Part shown: positions 18,316 through 27,850 of the stretch, in pieces
Layout: the number at the start of each line of letters is the position of its first letter
Position numbering within the stretch: position 1 is the stretch's first letter
Assembly: GCA_025774845.1 (NCBI GenBank)
Contig: JALGZP010000046.1
Location: forward strand, 1 to 32,335
Direction: 5' to 3'
Source of the DNA: a bacterium
Lineage (GTDB): Bacteria; Arandabacterota; Arandabacteria; Arandabacterales; Arandabacteraceae
DNA: 32,335 nt
Program-made: the position numbers and the translations under genes
Notes under the pieces: generated by a model
What the model was told of the DNA's origin: nothing
What the model saw: the letters and a program-made list of their open reading frames with translations, nothing else
The model's database searches: none

Positions 18316-19320
18316 ATGAGATTCGAAAACCCGCTCTTTCTGTTCGTTCTGGCTGCTCTGCCGCTTCTTTACAGGTATACATTCAGGGAGGCTTCCCGGC
18401 GGTATGCCGCCGTACGCTACTCGGATCTTAAGTCACTAGGGGGCAGACTCCGTGTGAGACGTGGCTACCGCGGTACGCTCTTTGCGTTGCGTGTTGCCGC
18501 TCTCGTCTTCATTGCTGTCGCTCTGGCAAGGCCTCAACTCGAGAAGGGCTTTGAGACGATCAAGGCCGAAGGCATAGACATCATGCTGGGGCTTGATATC
18601 TCAGGCAGCATGCGCGCCGAGGATTTTAAGCCTAAGAACAGGATCTACGTCGCAAAACAAGTCGTATCCGACTTCATCACGCTGATAACAAACGACCGCG
18701 CGGGGCTGGTTGTCTTTGCATCCAAGAGCTTCACGAAGTGCCCGCTGACGCTTGATCATGGAGTTCTGCAAACAATGATCGAGGACGTAGAGATCGGGAT
18801 GATAGAAGATGGTACCGCGATCGGTCTGGCGCTGGCCAACTGTGTCGCGCGGCTTAAGGACTCAGATGCCGAGAGCAAGGTTGTGATTCTCCTCACCGAC
18901 GGTGTCAACAACAGGGGTGAAATAGACCCGCTTACCGGTGCATCGCTTGCGAAAGCTGCAGGGATCAGGGTTTACACCATAGGTGTTGGAAAGGAGGGAG
19001 GTGCACGCGTTCCTGTCCCGACGCGTGACGGGAGGATGGTTTACGCACGGAACCGGGACGGCAGCCTCCATATGACCGAGCTCGATGAGGATACACTGAA
19101 GGAGATAGCACGTATCACGGACGGGAGATACCACAGGGCGACCGATGAGAAGGCACTCGAGGAGATCTATAAGAAGATCCTTGAAATGGAGAGGACGGCT
19201 TTTGAGGTTAAGCACTTCAAGCACAGGAAGGAGCTTGCCAAGTACATCTTGCCGTTTGGGGTGCTGGCGATGTTTGTGGAGATCATGCTCCTCAGCACCG
19301 TATGGAGGAAAATACCCTAA
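18316..19320 (+). CDS. BatA-like VWA-domain membrane protein
   Basis: IMLGLDISGSMRAEDFKPKNRI (MIDAS DxSxS), VVILLTDGVNNRGEIDP; N- and C-terminal TM segments. Confidence 0.85.
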   Translation: MRFENPLFLFVLAALPLLYRYTFREASRRYAAVRYSDLKSLGGRLRVRRGYRGTLFALRVAALVFIAVALARPQLEKGFETIKAEGIDIMLGLDISGSMRAEDFKPKNRIYVAKQVVSDFITLITNDRAGLVVFASKSFTKCPLTLDHGVLQTMIEDVEIGMIEDGTAIGLALANCVARLKDSDAESKVVILLTDGVNNRGEIDPLTGASLAKAAGIRVYTIGVGKEGGARVPVPTRDGRMVYARNRDGSLHMTELDEDTLKEIARITDGRYHRATDEKALEEIYKKILEMERTAFEVKHFKHRKELAKYILPFGVLAMFVEIMLLSTVWRKIP

Positions 19321-19329
19321 GGGGACACT

Positions 19330-20337
19330 GTGATGGAAACAGGAAATCCACTGGCCCTTTACTTCATCCTGGCCGCGGCGGCCGGGGCCATGCTCTTCGT
19401 ATTTGAGATCATCTCAACGAAGCGGGCGATGGAGAGGTTTGCCGATTCAGGCATATTCTCCAAGGTAGTGAGGGGTTATTCGCGGAGGAGGAGAATCGTC
19501 AAACGCGTGCTGATGGTGGTAGCCCTTGTCCTCTTGATCCTTGGTTGGGCGATGCCGAGGGTTGGAAGGGGAACGAGGATCATCAAGCGCGAGGGGGCGG
19601 ATATTGTCATAGCTCTGGACGTGTCCGTCAGTATGTATGCTGAGGACGTGAGCCCTAACAGGATGGAGGTCGCCAAGCGGGCCGTCAGGACCCTGATTTC
19701 ACGTCTGGGTGAAGACCGCTTCGCGCTCGTCGGCTTTGCCGGGGTGGGTTTCATCCACTGTCCGCTCACGATTGACAGCGGTGCGCTCGCCATGTTTGTG
19801 GATTTCCTGAACCCCGGTGTTGTACCCGACCAGGGGACCAACATTGGAAGCGCGATAACCGAATCGCTTGCCGCACTCAAGAGTAGCAGCGGGCGGGGCA
19901 AGGCCATTGTGCTCATTACGGACGGGGAAGACCATGGCCGCGAGCTTGAAGATGCTATCAAGACGGCCCAGTCAGACGGTGTTAGGATTTATACTCTGGG
20001 TGTGGGAACGCCCGGGGGCGAACCGATACCTGTCAGGGATCGTAGTGGCGCCGTTACATCATATAAACGCGATGAAGGCGATGACGTGGTGGTTTCGAAG
20101 TTGGACACTGCTCTTCTCAGGCGGATCGCAAGGACAACCGGTGGTGATAGCTATACTCTCGGGCTCGGCGATAAGGAGATAGCGAAGCTCGCGCGCTCGA
20201 TAGAGGAAATCGAGAAGGGTGTGCTCGAGCAGCGTTCGTACGAAGACTATGCCGAGTTGTTTCAAATACCCCTCCTCTTCTGCTTTCTACTGCTGGCTGC
20301 GGAGGGATTCATAGGAGACAAGGTGAGACGTGCGTAG
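19330..20337 (+). CDS. BatB-like VWA-domain membrane protein
   Basis: DIVIALDVSVSMYAEDVSPNRMEVAKRAV, AIVLITDGEDHG; TM segments. Confidence 0.85.
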   Translation: MMETGNPLALYFILAAAAGAMLFVFEIISTKRAMERFADSGIFSKVVRGYSRRRRIVKRVLMVVALVLLILGWAMPRVGRGTRIIKREGADIVIALDVSVSMYAEDVSPNRMEVAKRAVRTLISRLGEDRFALVGFAGVGFIHCPLTIDSGALAMFVDFLNPGVVPDQGTNIGSAITESLAALKSSSGRGKAIVLITDGEDHGRELEDAIKTAQSDGVRIYTLGVGTPGGEPIPVRDRSGAVTSYKRDEGDDVVVSKLDTALLRRIARTTGGDSYTLGLGDKEIAKLARSIEEIEKGVLEQRSYEDYAELFQIPLLFCFLLLAAEGFIGDKVRRA

Positions 20338-21088
20338 ATACATTCTCGCATTAGGTGCTATCGTGGTGATCGCAAGTACGTCCCATGCCGTCACCTTGAG
20401 GGACAGGATGCACGGAACGATAAGCAAGGGTAATCACCACTATGAAGAAGGGGAACACCAACAAGCCCTGGATCGATATCTTGCGGCTGAGAGACTCGAT
20501 TCACTGCATTCGGTACCTCACTTCAATGCCGGGGACGCTCTTTACAGACTCGGCAAGTTCCCGGAAGGAGCACGCGAGTTTCTCAATTCATCGGCGTCTC
20601 CCGCGGACAGCATCGCGGCCATGAGCTACTACAATCTGGGTAATTCGATGTTTAAGAGCGGCGATCTCAAGGGGGCGGCCGAGGCTTACAAGAGAAGCCT
20701 GCTCATAGATCCGGATGATGAGGATGCCAAGTACAACCTCGAGTACGCCATAAAGATGATCGAAGAGCAGGAGCAGGAGAGCGAGCAGCAGGAGGACAAG
20801 AAGGAGCAACCCGAGGACAAACAGGACGATGAGCTTGCCAAGGAAAAAGAGCAGCAGGATCAAGGCGAGGATGAAGAGGATAAGGACCAGAGCCAGCAGG
20901 GCGAGGACGAGCAAGACCAGGACAGCGAACAGCAGCGGGAGAGCCAGCCCCAGCCCGAGCCTGGTGAGATAAGTCCCGAGGATCTCGAGAGAATACTTGC
21001 GGCAATAGAGGCAAGCGATAAGGATACACAGGAGGAGATGCTCAAGAAGGCGGCGAAGAGGAAGCGAATAACGGGTAAGGACTGGTAA
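20330..21088 (+). CDS. BatC-like TPR protein with acidic/Gln-rich tail
   Basis: TPR-like ALDRYLAAERLD...YYNLGNSMFKSGDLKGAAEAYKRSLLIDPDDEDAKYNLEYA, then E/Q/D/K low complexity. Confidence 0.75.
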   Translation: MRRYILALGAIVVIASTSHAVTLRDRMHGTISKGNHHYEEGEHQQALDRYLAAERLDSLHSVPHFNAGDALYRLGKFPEGAREFLNSSASPADSIAAMSYYNLGNSMFKSGDLKGAAEAYKRSLLIDPDDEDAKYNLEYAIKMIEEQEQESEQQEDKKEQPEDKQDDELAKEKEQQDQGEDEEDKDQSQQGEDEQDQDSEQQRESQPQPEPGEISPEDLERILAAIEASDKDTQEEMLKKAAKRKRITGKDW

Positions 21089-21093
21089 TACAC

Positions 21094-22869
21094 ATGAATC
21101 GTGCTGCGACATTGGTGGTTGTCTGGCTTGCATGCGGACTCGCGCTTACAGGCGCCTCGGTGGCCGAAGACTTTCGGGCGGAAGCCTCGGTTGATAGAAG
21201 GGCTGTGGGGGTGGGTGAGGCCCTGACCCTTACTATAGCGGTCTACGGCGGGGATCAGATTAAGGAGCCCGACCTGAGTGGTATCGATGGTTTCCGCGTA
21301 GTCAACAAGTCAACCTCACGCAATGTCAGCATCGTCAATATGAAGATGACCCGGTCGTTGAGTCTTCAGTACACGCTTGTGGCCCTCAAGCAGGGTGAGC
21401 ATGTATTGGGGCCGTTCACCGTCGCCGCGGACAAGCAAACGTATGAAACCGATCCTGTCAGGGTCACCGTGACCAAGGGTCGCGCCCCGTCCGAGCGAGA
21501 GCAGGACGGTGCTCAGTCGAATGAGGACCTTGTGTTTCTCACCGCGTCGGTGGACAAAAGCACAGCGTATGTCGGCCAACAGATCACATATACACTCAAG
21601 TTCGCATACCGCGTGCACCTCAGCGGTATGCAATATGACGCACAGGATCATACCGGTTTCTGGTTCGAGGACCTGGGCGATACCGGCCCCGAGATAGAAA
21701 CCATACGCGGCACACAGTATTATGTCCTTACCAGACGCAGGGCCTTCTTTCCCATCTCCAGCGGGAAGTTCACGATCGGGAAAGCAGGCGTGCGATTCGA
21801 GGCGCGCCAGCTGGATCCGTTTTCACGTGATCCGTTCAGTCTCTTCGGGCGTGATCGTTTCAGCGCATTCGGAAGGAGGCAGGGGGCTGCAGAAGCTAAA
21901 TCCATCGAAATCGAAGTACTCCCGCTGCCGAGTCAAGGTAAGCCCGTTGACTTCACAGGGGCCGTCGGGAATTTCAGCCTTTCTGCACAGGCGAGCGCAA
22001 CCGAGGTAATGGTCGGGGAATCGCTGACGCTTTCCGTCAAGGTGCGGGGCCGGGGCAATCTCAAGTCGATAGGGGAGATCCCTCTCCCTGAGATAAGAGA
22101 CTTCCGGGTGTTCGCTCCCAAGGCCAGGGAAGTGATAAACGCCGACGGGCAGGTCGTCGGTGGTGAGAAGATCTTCGAACTTGTGCTTGTGCCGCAGCGA
22201 CCGGGCAACTACACGCTGGAAGGTTTTGAGTTTTCCTACTTCGATCCCGCCAAGGCAACCTACGTGGTGACATCTGCCGATCCCGTCCGGGTCGCAGTGC
22301 TTCCTGCCGATGAGTCGTTCGCCGGTCAACTCAGTGAGGCGGGTCTGGATACCAGGATAGCACGCCAGGACATAAGGCATGTGAAACGGGTCGCCATCGA
22401 CAGAGATGATCTAACCCTCACATTCAGCGCCGCCGCCGGTACGCTGATCAAGTATCTTCCGGTGCTGATCGCGCTTGCCGGTATTGTGATAAGCATTCAA
22501 AGAAGACGTGCCGCAGGTTCAGGTCGGGCAGGGGCCCGGAGGGCTTCCAAGGTGCTCATGCGGGAGCTTAAGTCCGCTGAGCGTATGCTTGCGAGAGAGG
22601 TACGGACATCCGATGTCTCCGGTCACGTCGCTAGATCCATAAAGAGGTATATTGCCGTAAGAGCAGGTGTAGGTGAGTCGGTGGTGGATGAGGTCTTCGT
22701 GGGATCGATGAGATGGGTCTCACTCGAGCGACGCACGGAGATCGGGCAACTTCTCGGCGATCTGGACCGCATCAGATTTGCACCGGTAAGCCCCGATCGC
22801 GAGGAGTTGGTCCAGATTATCGAGAAGGCATGGCACATCTTTAACGTGGTAGACAAAGAATGGAAATAA
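21094..22869 (+). CDS. BatD-family protein
   Basis: 591 aa; signal peptide, FRAEASVDRRAVGVGEALTLTIAVYGG, VDKSTAYVGQQITYTLKF, VPQRPGNYTLEGFEFSYFDPAKATY, C-terminal TM. Confidence 0.8.
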   Translation: MNRAATLVVVWLACGLALTGASVAEDFRAEASVDRRAVGVGEALTLTIAVYGGDQIKEPDLSGIDGFRVVNKSTSRNVSIVNMKMTRSLSLQYTLVALKQGEHVLGPFTVAADKQTYETDPVRVTVTKGRAPSEREQDGAQSNEDLVFLTASVDKSTAYVGQQITYTLKFAYRVHLSGMQYDAQDHTGFWFEDLGDTGPEIETIRGTQYYVLTRRRAFFPISSGKFTIGKAGVRFEARQLDPFSRDPFSLFGRDRFSAFGRRQGAAEAKSIEIEVLPLPSQGKPVDFTGAVGNFSLSAQASATEVMVGESLTLSVKVRGRGNLKSIGEIPLPEIRDFRVFAPKAREVINADGQVVGGEKIFELVLVPQRPGNYTLEGFEFSYFDPAKATYVVTSADPVRVAVLPADESFAGQLSEAGLDTRIARQDIRHVKRVAIDRDDLTLTFSAAAGTLIKYLPVLIALAGIVISIQRRRAAGSGRAGARRASKVLMRELKSAERMLAREVRTSDVSGHVARSIKRYIAVRAGVGESVVDEVFVGSMRWVSLERRTEIGQLLGDLDRIRFAPVSPDREELVQIIEKAWHIFNVVDKEWK

Positions 22870-23759
22870 CCACCTTGGGGTCAGGTCTTGAAGTCAAGCG
22901 GTTTGGGGGTACTGACGGCTGGCCCGCCTTTCGGCCCGCCTTGCTCAGAATGAGGATATTCGCTGGCGTCCCAAAAGGCTCGGCCCGCCGATACTTAGGC
23001 TTGGGCCTGATGATTGCCCTGACGTGCCTACTCCTGACCGGTGTGGCTCGGGCTCAGTCCCCGCTTGGCGACATCAATACCGTGTTTAACGACGGCTGTG
23101 ACCTCTACGAGCAGGGTGATTTCGGTCTTGCGGCCGAGCACTTTGAATCCCTGATTGCGCGGGGTGTGAAGAGTGCCGCGGTGTACTACAATCTTGGCAA
23201 TTGCTACTACAAACAGGGTCACACCGGCCGGGCGGTTGCGACCTACAGGCGTGGCGGGATGCTCGCGCCGAGAGATTCAGACATAAAGACCAATCTCAAT
23301 CTCGTACGGTCGGTTGTGGGATTCAGGGACACTACAGCATCGTACGATCTTGGTGGTGTCGCCGTATTCCCGTTGCGTCTGGCCTCGCCGCGGGAACTCA
23401 TGCTGGTCTTCTACGTGGGCTACTATCTCACAATCATATGCTTAGTGTGCGTCCTGTTCTTTGGAGGCAATCTCCGCAGGAAGAGTCTTCGCATCCTGAT
23501 CGTGCTTCTCGTCGTGACGGTCGGGGCCCTCGGGTTTGCGCGGTATGGGGTATCGAGATTCAACAATGGTTCCGATGGTGTCGTCACATCCGAGAAGGCC
23601 GAGTTCATGTCGGGCCCGGGTACGGCATTCGATGAACTGGCCCGGCTCCCGGATGGGGTGGAGGTCAGGCTAAGGGCCAGGAGCGGTATCTGGGTCGAAG
23701 TGGAACTCTCAACGGGTGATATCGGCTGGATCCGCGAGAAGGATATAGAGAAGATCTGA
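22860..23759 (+). CDS. BatE-like TPR/SH3-domain membrane protein
   Basis: DGCDLYEQGDFGLAAEHFESLIARGVKSAAVYYNLGNCYYKQGHTGRAVATYRRG, two TM segments, SH3-like VTSEKAEFMSGPGTAFDELARLPDGVEVRLRARSGIWVEVELSTGDIGWI. The start is uncertain because the N-terminal region overlaps a repeat. Confidence 0.75.
   Translation: MEITTLGSGLEVKRFGGTDGWPAFRPALLRMRIFAGVPKGSARRYLGLGLMIALTCLLLTGVARAQSPLGDINTVFNDGCDLYEQGDFGLAAEHFESLIARGVKSAAVYYNLGNCYYKQGHTGRAVATYRRGGMLAPRDSDIKTNLNLVRSVVGFRDTTASYDLGGVAVFPLRLASPRELMLVFYVGYYLTIICLVCVLFFGGNLRRKSLRILIVLLVVTVGALGFARYGVSRFNNGSDGVVTSEKAEFMSGPGTAFDELARLPDGVEVRLRARSGIWVEVELSTGDIGWIREKDIEKI
22877..22892 (+). repeat. REP-like half-site ggggtcaggtcttgaa (left arm bracketing batE)
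   Basis: Exact reverse complement of 23802..23817. Shares the ggggtcagg..cttg core with the palindrome at 11547..11675. Confidence 0.8.
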
Positions 23760-23772
23760 CCCCAACAAGAGA

Positions 23773-23796
23773 GCGCCGCCACCTGAGTGGCGACGC
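23773..23796. terminator. Hairpin between convergent batE and hdrA, possible terminator
   Basis: gcg-c-cgccac-ctga-gtggcg-a-cgc: 6-bp plus 3-bp stem around a mismatch, followed by ttaattt. The T-tract is weak. Confidence 0.4.
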
Positions 23797-23801
23797 TTAA
23801 T

Positions 23802-23817
23802 TTCAAGACCTGACCCC
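23802..23817 (-). repeat. REP-like half-site (right arm bracketing batE)
   Basis: ttcaagacctgacccc, the exact reverse complement of 22877..22892. Confidence 0.8.
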
Positions 23818-23836
23818 GAGGGTTCCCCGGGGGTCC

Positions 23837-26296
23837 TTAGTCGGTGGCCGCTTTGGCCTCTTTGTCAGGCTTTTTTGCCTTCTTCTTCTTGGCTTTCTTC
23901 TTGGCTTCCTGGTCGGCCAGGATACGCTTGGTCTCCTCGACCTCCTCGACGGTGACCGTCTTTCTCAGCTCTTCCATCTCCTCCATCACCTTCTGGAAGC
24001 GTTGACCTTCGGCGGCACTGATCCAGTAAAGCGGAAGCCTCTCACCCCTGATGCCCAACTTGACGAGCTGATCTCTCAGTTTGTCCACCCGCTTCTTTGT
24101 CCAGTGGTTGGCATCGATGTAGTGACAGTCGCCAAAGTGGCACCCCGAGACAAGTACAACAGGTGCCCCCTTCTTAAACGCATGCAGTATGAACTTCGTA
24201 CTGACCCTGGCGCTGCACATAGTTCTTATCAGACGCGGGCTTGCCGGCTGCTGGAGTCTCGATACGCCTGCGAAGTCCGCACCGGCGTAGGAGCACCAGT
24301 TACACGCGAAAACCACGACCTTGTCCATGGGGTTCTCTTCAAGCATCGCGTCTATCTGCGAGATGATCTGCTCATCGGTGAAATGCCTCATGACGATCGC
24401 ATCGAACGGGCACTCAGCTCCACAGCATCCACACCCGGCACAGGCTGCCTCGATTACCTTGGGCGGCTGCTTCGATGCCTTATCGAACTGGATGGCATTG
24501 TAGGGGCATACCTTGGCACAGATGCCGCACATCTTGCACTTCTCATCTATGATCCTTGAGGTAATGGCCTCTACTGTGATCTCACCCTTACACATCAGGC
24601 TGCCTGCTCTTGCGACAGCACCCGAGGCCTGTGTCACCGAGTCCTTGATGTCCTTCGGTGCCTCGGAACACCCGGCGAAGTAAATCCCGCGTGTGGGGGC
24701 ATCCACAGGCTCAAGTTTGGGATGTGCCTCGAGCAGGAACCCATCAGCGGTCTTCGAGAGGTTGAGCATCTGCCTCATCTCATCGAGTTTGTCGGGAGGT
24801 TCGAGTCCGACCGACAGGACCACCATGTCATAGGAGTGCTTCTCAGTCTTGCCGGTCTCCACGTTCTCAACGTAGAGATCGAGCATGCCGTCCTCGTTCA
24901 TTCTTATCTCGCCCGGCAGTCCTCTCATGTACCTGACACCGTGGGACTTGCTCCTCTTGTACAGATCCTCAAAGCCTTTGCCGAAGGCACGGATGTCGAT
25001 GTAGTAGACCCCTACATCTATTTCCGGCCAATGCTCTTTGATGAGAATCGTGTCCTTGACGGAGTTCATGCAGCAGACATTGCTGCAATATGGCTGTCCC
25101 TTCTTCTCGGATCTCGATCCGATACACTGGAGGAACGCCACCTTCTTAGGGAGCTCACGGTTGTCCAACCGTACAAGTTCCCCGCCGGTCGGACCGCCCG
25201 CGTTGATCAGCCTCTCAAACTCCATGCTTGTTATGACATTGGGATACTTCGTGTAACCGTACTCGGTAAGCACGGTGGGATCGAAGACCTTCATGCCCGT
25301 TGCCACGATGATCACTCCGACTTCGAGCTCGACGTCCTCGTCCTCCTGGTCGTAGTTGATGCATTCCTTTTCACAGGCCTGGGAACACTTCTCGCAGGCG
25401 AGCGGCATATGACCGAGGCAGTCTTCAGCGTTCAGGACGTATGCAGGCGGTATCGCCTGAGGGAAGGGACTATAGATCGCCTTACGTGTCGCAAGCCCCA
25501 TCTCGAACTCGTTGGGCCTTGTGACGGGGCATACCTCAACACAGTCTCCGCAGGCGGTGCATTCCTTCTCATCCACAAACCTGGCCTTGCGATGGACGGT
25601 GACCTTGAAGTTGCCGACGTAACCGGTTACCTTCGTGACTTCGCTGTAGGCCAGCAGTTCAACCTTCGGATGTCGACCGACATCCGTCATCTTGGGACCG
25701 AGAATTCATATAGAGCAGTCCATGGTCGGATACGTTTTGTCGATCTGGGCCATTATCCCGCCGATCGACGGCTCCTTTTCGACCAGGTAGACCTGGTAGC
25801 CGTTTTCGGCGAGATCAAGCGATGCCTGAATACCGGCCACTCCGGCTCCTATGACCAGGGCCTTGGCGGTGACAGGCACAACGGTCTCGTCCTGCTCTTC
25901 GAGCCCTGCGGCTCTTGCCACCGACATCTTGACAAGATCCTTTGCCTTCTCGGTCGCGCCCTTCTTGTCGTGGAGGTGCACCCAGCTACAGTGCTCGCGG
26001 ATATTGGCCATCTCGAGAAGGTAGGGGTTGAGCCCAGCTTCTTCGACGGCCTTCCTGAACGTAGGCTCATGCAGCCTGGGTGTACACGAGGCAACAACAA
26101 CCCGCTCGAGATTATGCTCGGCTATTGCCTTCTTGATCTCCACCTGTCCAGGATCGGAGCATGTGTACCTGTTGGCTACCGCCGCGACCACACCCGGAAG
26201 GGTCTTTGCGTATTCGGTGACCGCGTCGCAATCTACGCTGCCAGCGATGTTCATACCACAATGACAAACAAAGACGCCGATTCTCTTGCTGCTCAA
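23837..26296 (-). CDS. HdrA-MvhD fusion, candidate selenoprotein read through UGA at 25706..25708 (819 aa)
   Basis: ORFs 25706..26296 (196 aa) and 23837..25690 (617 aa) are in the same frame, separated by UGA plus ILGPK. Joined: IGVFVCHCGMNIAG...[73 protein letters not shown]..., then ferredoxin motifs and a C-terminal MvhD-like FACNWCSYAGAD domain. Ends at TAA. Confidence 0.88.
25667..25686 (-). promoter_or_regulatory. Candidate bacterial SECIS hairpin in hdrA
   Basis: Minus strand CGGATGTC-GGTC-GACATCCG: perfect 8-bp stem with a 4-nt GGUC loop (G at positions 1 and 2). There are 27 nt between the UGA and the apical loop. Confidence 0.8.
25706..25708 (-). other. In-frame UGA, candidate selenocysteine codon (residue 197 from ATG 26296)
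   Basis: GAC TGC TCT ATA TGA ATT CTC GGT. The paralogous HdrA in this window has GAC TGC TCG ATA TGC ATT CTC (Cys codon at 30706..30708). Confidence 0.88.
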
Positions 26297-27465
26297 GACT
26301 TCCTCACCGCCTTTCTATACAGGAATTGCAAAACATTATCCATCTCGATCTTTGCTTTGACATTTCCCATCTCCATCTGGGCGCAGGCAAGGTGGATTCG
26401 ACACTTGTCACATGATGTGAGCACGATGCCGGCACCTGTCTTCCCGGCTTCGTTGAGCATGTCGACCTGCATTTTTCTTGATATCTGGTCACAGTTTATC
26501 CAGAGATTACTCCCACAACATGGAGCGCTCTCGCGTGTGAATTCCATCTCCCGAAGCTCCACTCCATCAACGAGACCCAGCAGGGCCCGCGGCTCGTCGT
26601 AGAGACCCGAGAAACGACCCATCCTGCACGAGTCATGATAAGTGACACTTGCTGTGCCGTTTGCCTGGATACCTGCCGTCATCTCACCGGCAAGGAACTG
26701 GATCGTGTTTATGAACTCGATGCCTGTGTCGCCAAGGTGCTCAGGATACGCTGTTGTGAAAGTGTGGTAACCCTCCGGGCAGGACACAAACACCCGCTTG
26801 GCCCCGGCTTCCTTGAAGATTTCCAGGTTGGCTTTGGCGAGCTTCAAGAAGAGGTCCTTATCTCCCGACCACAACGCGTCGTGTCCGCAGCAACGCTCGT
26901 TGGCAAGCACAGCGGGTGTGACGCCGCACGACTTTAAGAGCTCCAGACCGGCCGTATGCGTCCCGAGGAGATCGAGTTTGAAATCATCGAATATAGTATC
27001 GAAGTAGGGTGAGCACCCTACGAAGTATATGTCGCCTTTGGATTCCTTGGACTTCCCGCCGTCAATGACCTCAACCCAGTCAGGAAGCCAGCCCATCTTG
27101 TTCTGCTTGAGATCATCCTTGGCGAGTATTCTCATGAGTTCTTTGATCGTACCCTGGTGTGTAGCCTGGGGCTTGACGCCTCTTGCGATCGCATCCTCTC
27201 TCAAGCTGCTTATGAACTCAGGGTACTTGACATCCGCAGGACAGCGCTCGTGGCAGAGCCCACAGGTGAGACAACGCCAGAGATGGTCCTCAGTGAGACC
27301 GCCCCCGTTCAAGACAATGTGCTGAACGACCGATCTCGGGGAGTAGGTGGCGCCTACCCTCCCGATGGGGCAGCTACCCGTACACTTGCTGCAATCCATA
27401 CAGAGGTAAGCCCCTGTCTTCTGGATCAGTTTCTTAATCTTTTCTTCGGATTGGGCTTTCTCCAA
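26293..27465 (-). CDS. HdrC-HdrB fusion (HdrD/GlpC-like) Fe-S protein
   Basis: Two 4Fe-4S motifs (CMDCSKCTGSCP, CLTCGLCHERCP) followed by two cysteine-rich CCG-type domains (ERCCGHD, APCCGSN). Confidence 0.85.
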   Translation of the reverse strand: MEKAQSEEKIKKLIQKTGAYLCMDCSKCTGSCPIGRVGATYSPRSVVQHIVLNGGGLTEDHLWRCLTCGLCHERCPADVKYPEFISSLREDAIARGVKPQATHQGTIKELMRILAKDDLKQNKMGWLPDWVEVIDGGKSKESKGDIYFVGCSPYFDTIFDDFKLDLLGTHTAGLELLKSCGVTPAVLANERCCGHDALWSGDKDLFLKLAKANLEIFKEAGAKRVFVSCPEGYHTFTTAYPEHLGDTGIEFINTIQFLAGEMTAGIQANGTASVTYHDSCRMGRFSGLYDEPRALLGLVDGVELREMEFTRESAPCCGSNLWINCDQISRKMQVDMLNEAGKTGAGIVLTSCDKCRIHLACAQMEMGNVKAKIEMDNVLQFLYRKAVRKS

Positions 27466-27850
27466 GACTCTTGATCCTTTCTACGAAGCCGGTTACTGAG
27501 TCTGCAAACTTCTGACCCTCCGAGGCGGATACCCACTCCAGATGAAGCCTGTCAGGCTCAAGGCCGAGTTGTTCAACCAACTTCTTAGCCAAGGCTACTT
27601 GCTTCTCTGCCATCTTGTTTCCAAAGGCATAATGACAATCGCCTATGTGGCAACCGGAGACATACACACCGTCCGCCCCGTGTTCGAATGCCCTCAGGAT
27701 CCAGCCGGGGGTTACCCTGCCCGAACACATCACCCTGATCGTCCTTATGTTAGGTGGATACTGAAGCCTCGAGACACCGGCAAGATCGGCGCCGGCATAG
27801 CTGCACCAGTTACAGGCGAATGCAACGATTCTTGGTTCGAAATCTGCCAT
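27434..27850 (-). CDS. MvhD-like [2Fe-2S] hydrogenase-delta-family protein
   Basis: FACNWCSYAGADLAGVSRLQYPPNIRTIRVMCSGRV...VSGCHIGDCHY. Confidence 0.88.
   Translation of the reverse strand: MADFEPRIVAFACNWCSYAGADLAGVSRLQYPPNIRTIRVMCSGRVTPGWILRAFEHGADGVYVSGCHIGDCHYAFGNKMAEKQVALAKKLVEQLGLEPDRLHLEWVSASEGQKFADSVTGFVERIKSLGESPIRRKD

Noticed and set aside
2337-25708. Alternative genetic code (UGA=Trp or Gly)
   Set aside because: UGA ends several clear genes in the window, and both in-frame UGAs align with Cys, not Trp or Gly.
24722-26602. 626-aa plus-strand ORF
   Set aside because: Antisense to the HdrA-MvhD and HdrCB genes; no recognisable motifs, explained by GC-biased codon usage on the opposite strand.
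27434-27850. Possible selenocysteine in the MvhD-like proteins (known in some methanogen VhuD)
   Set aside because: Both MvhD modules here read FACNWCSYAGAD with sense Cys codons; no in-frame UGA.
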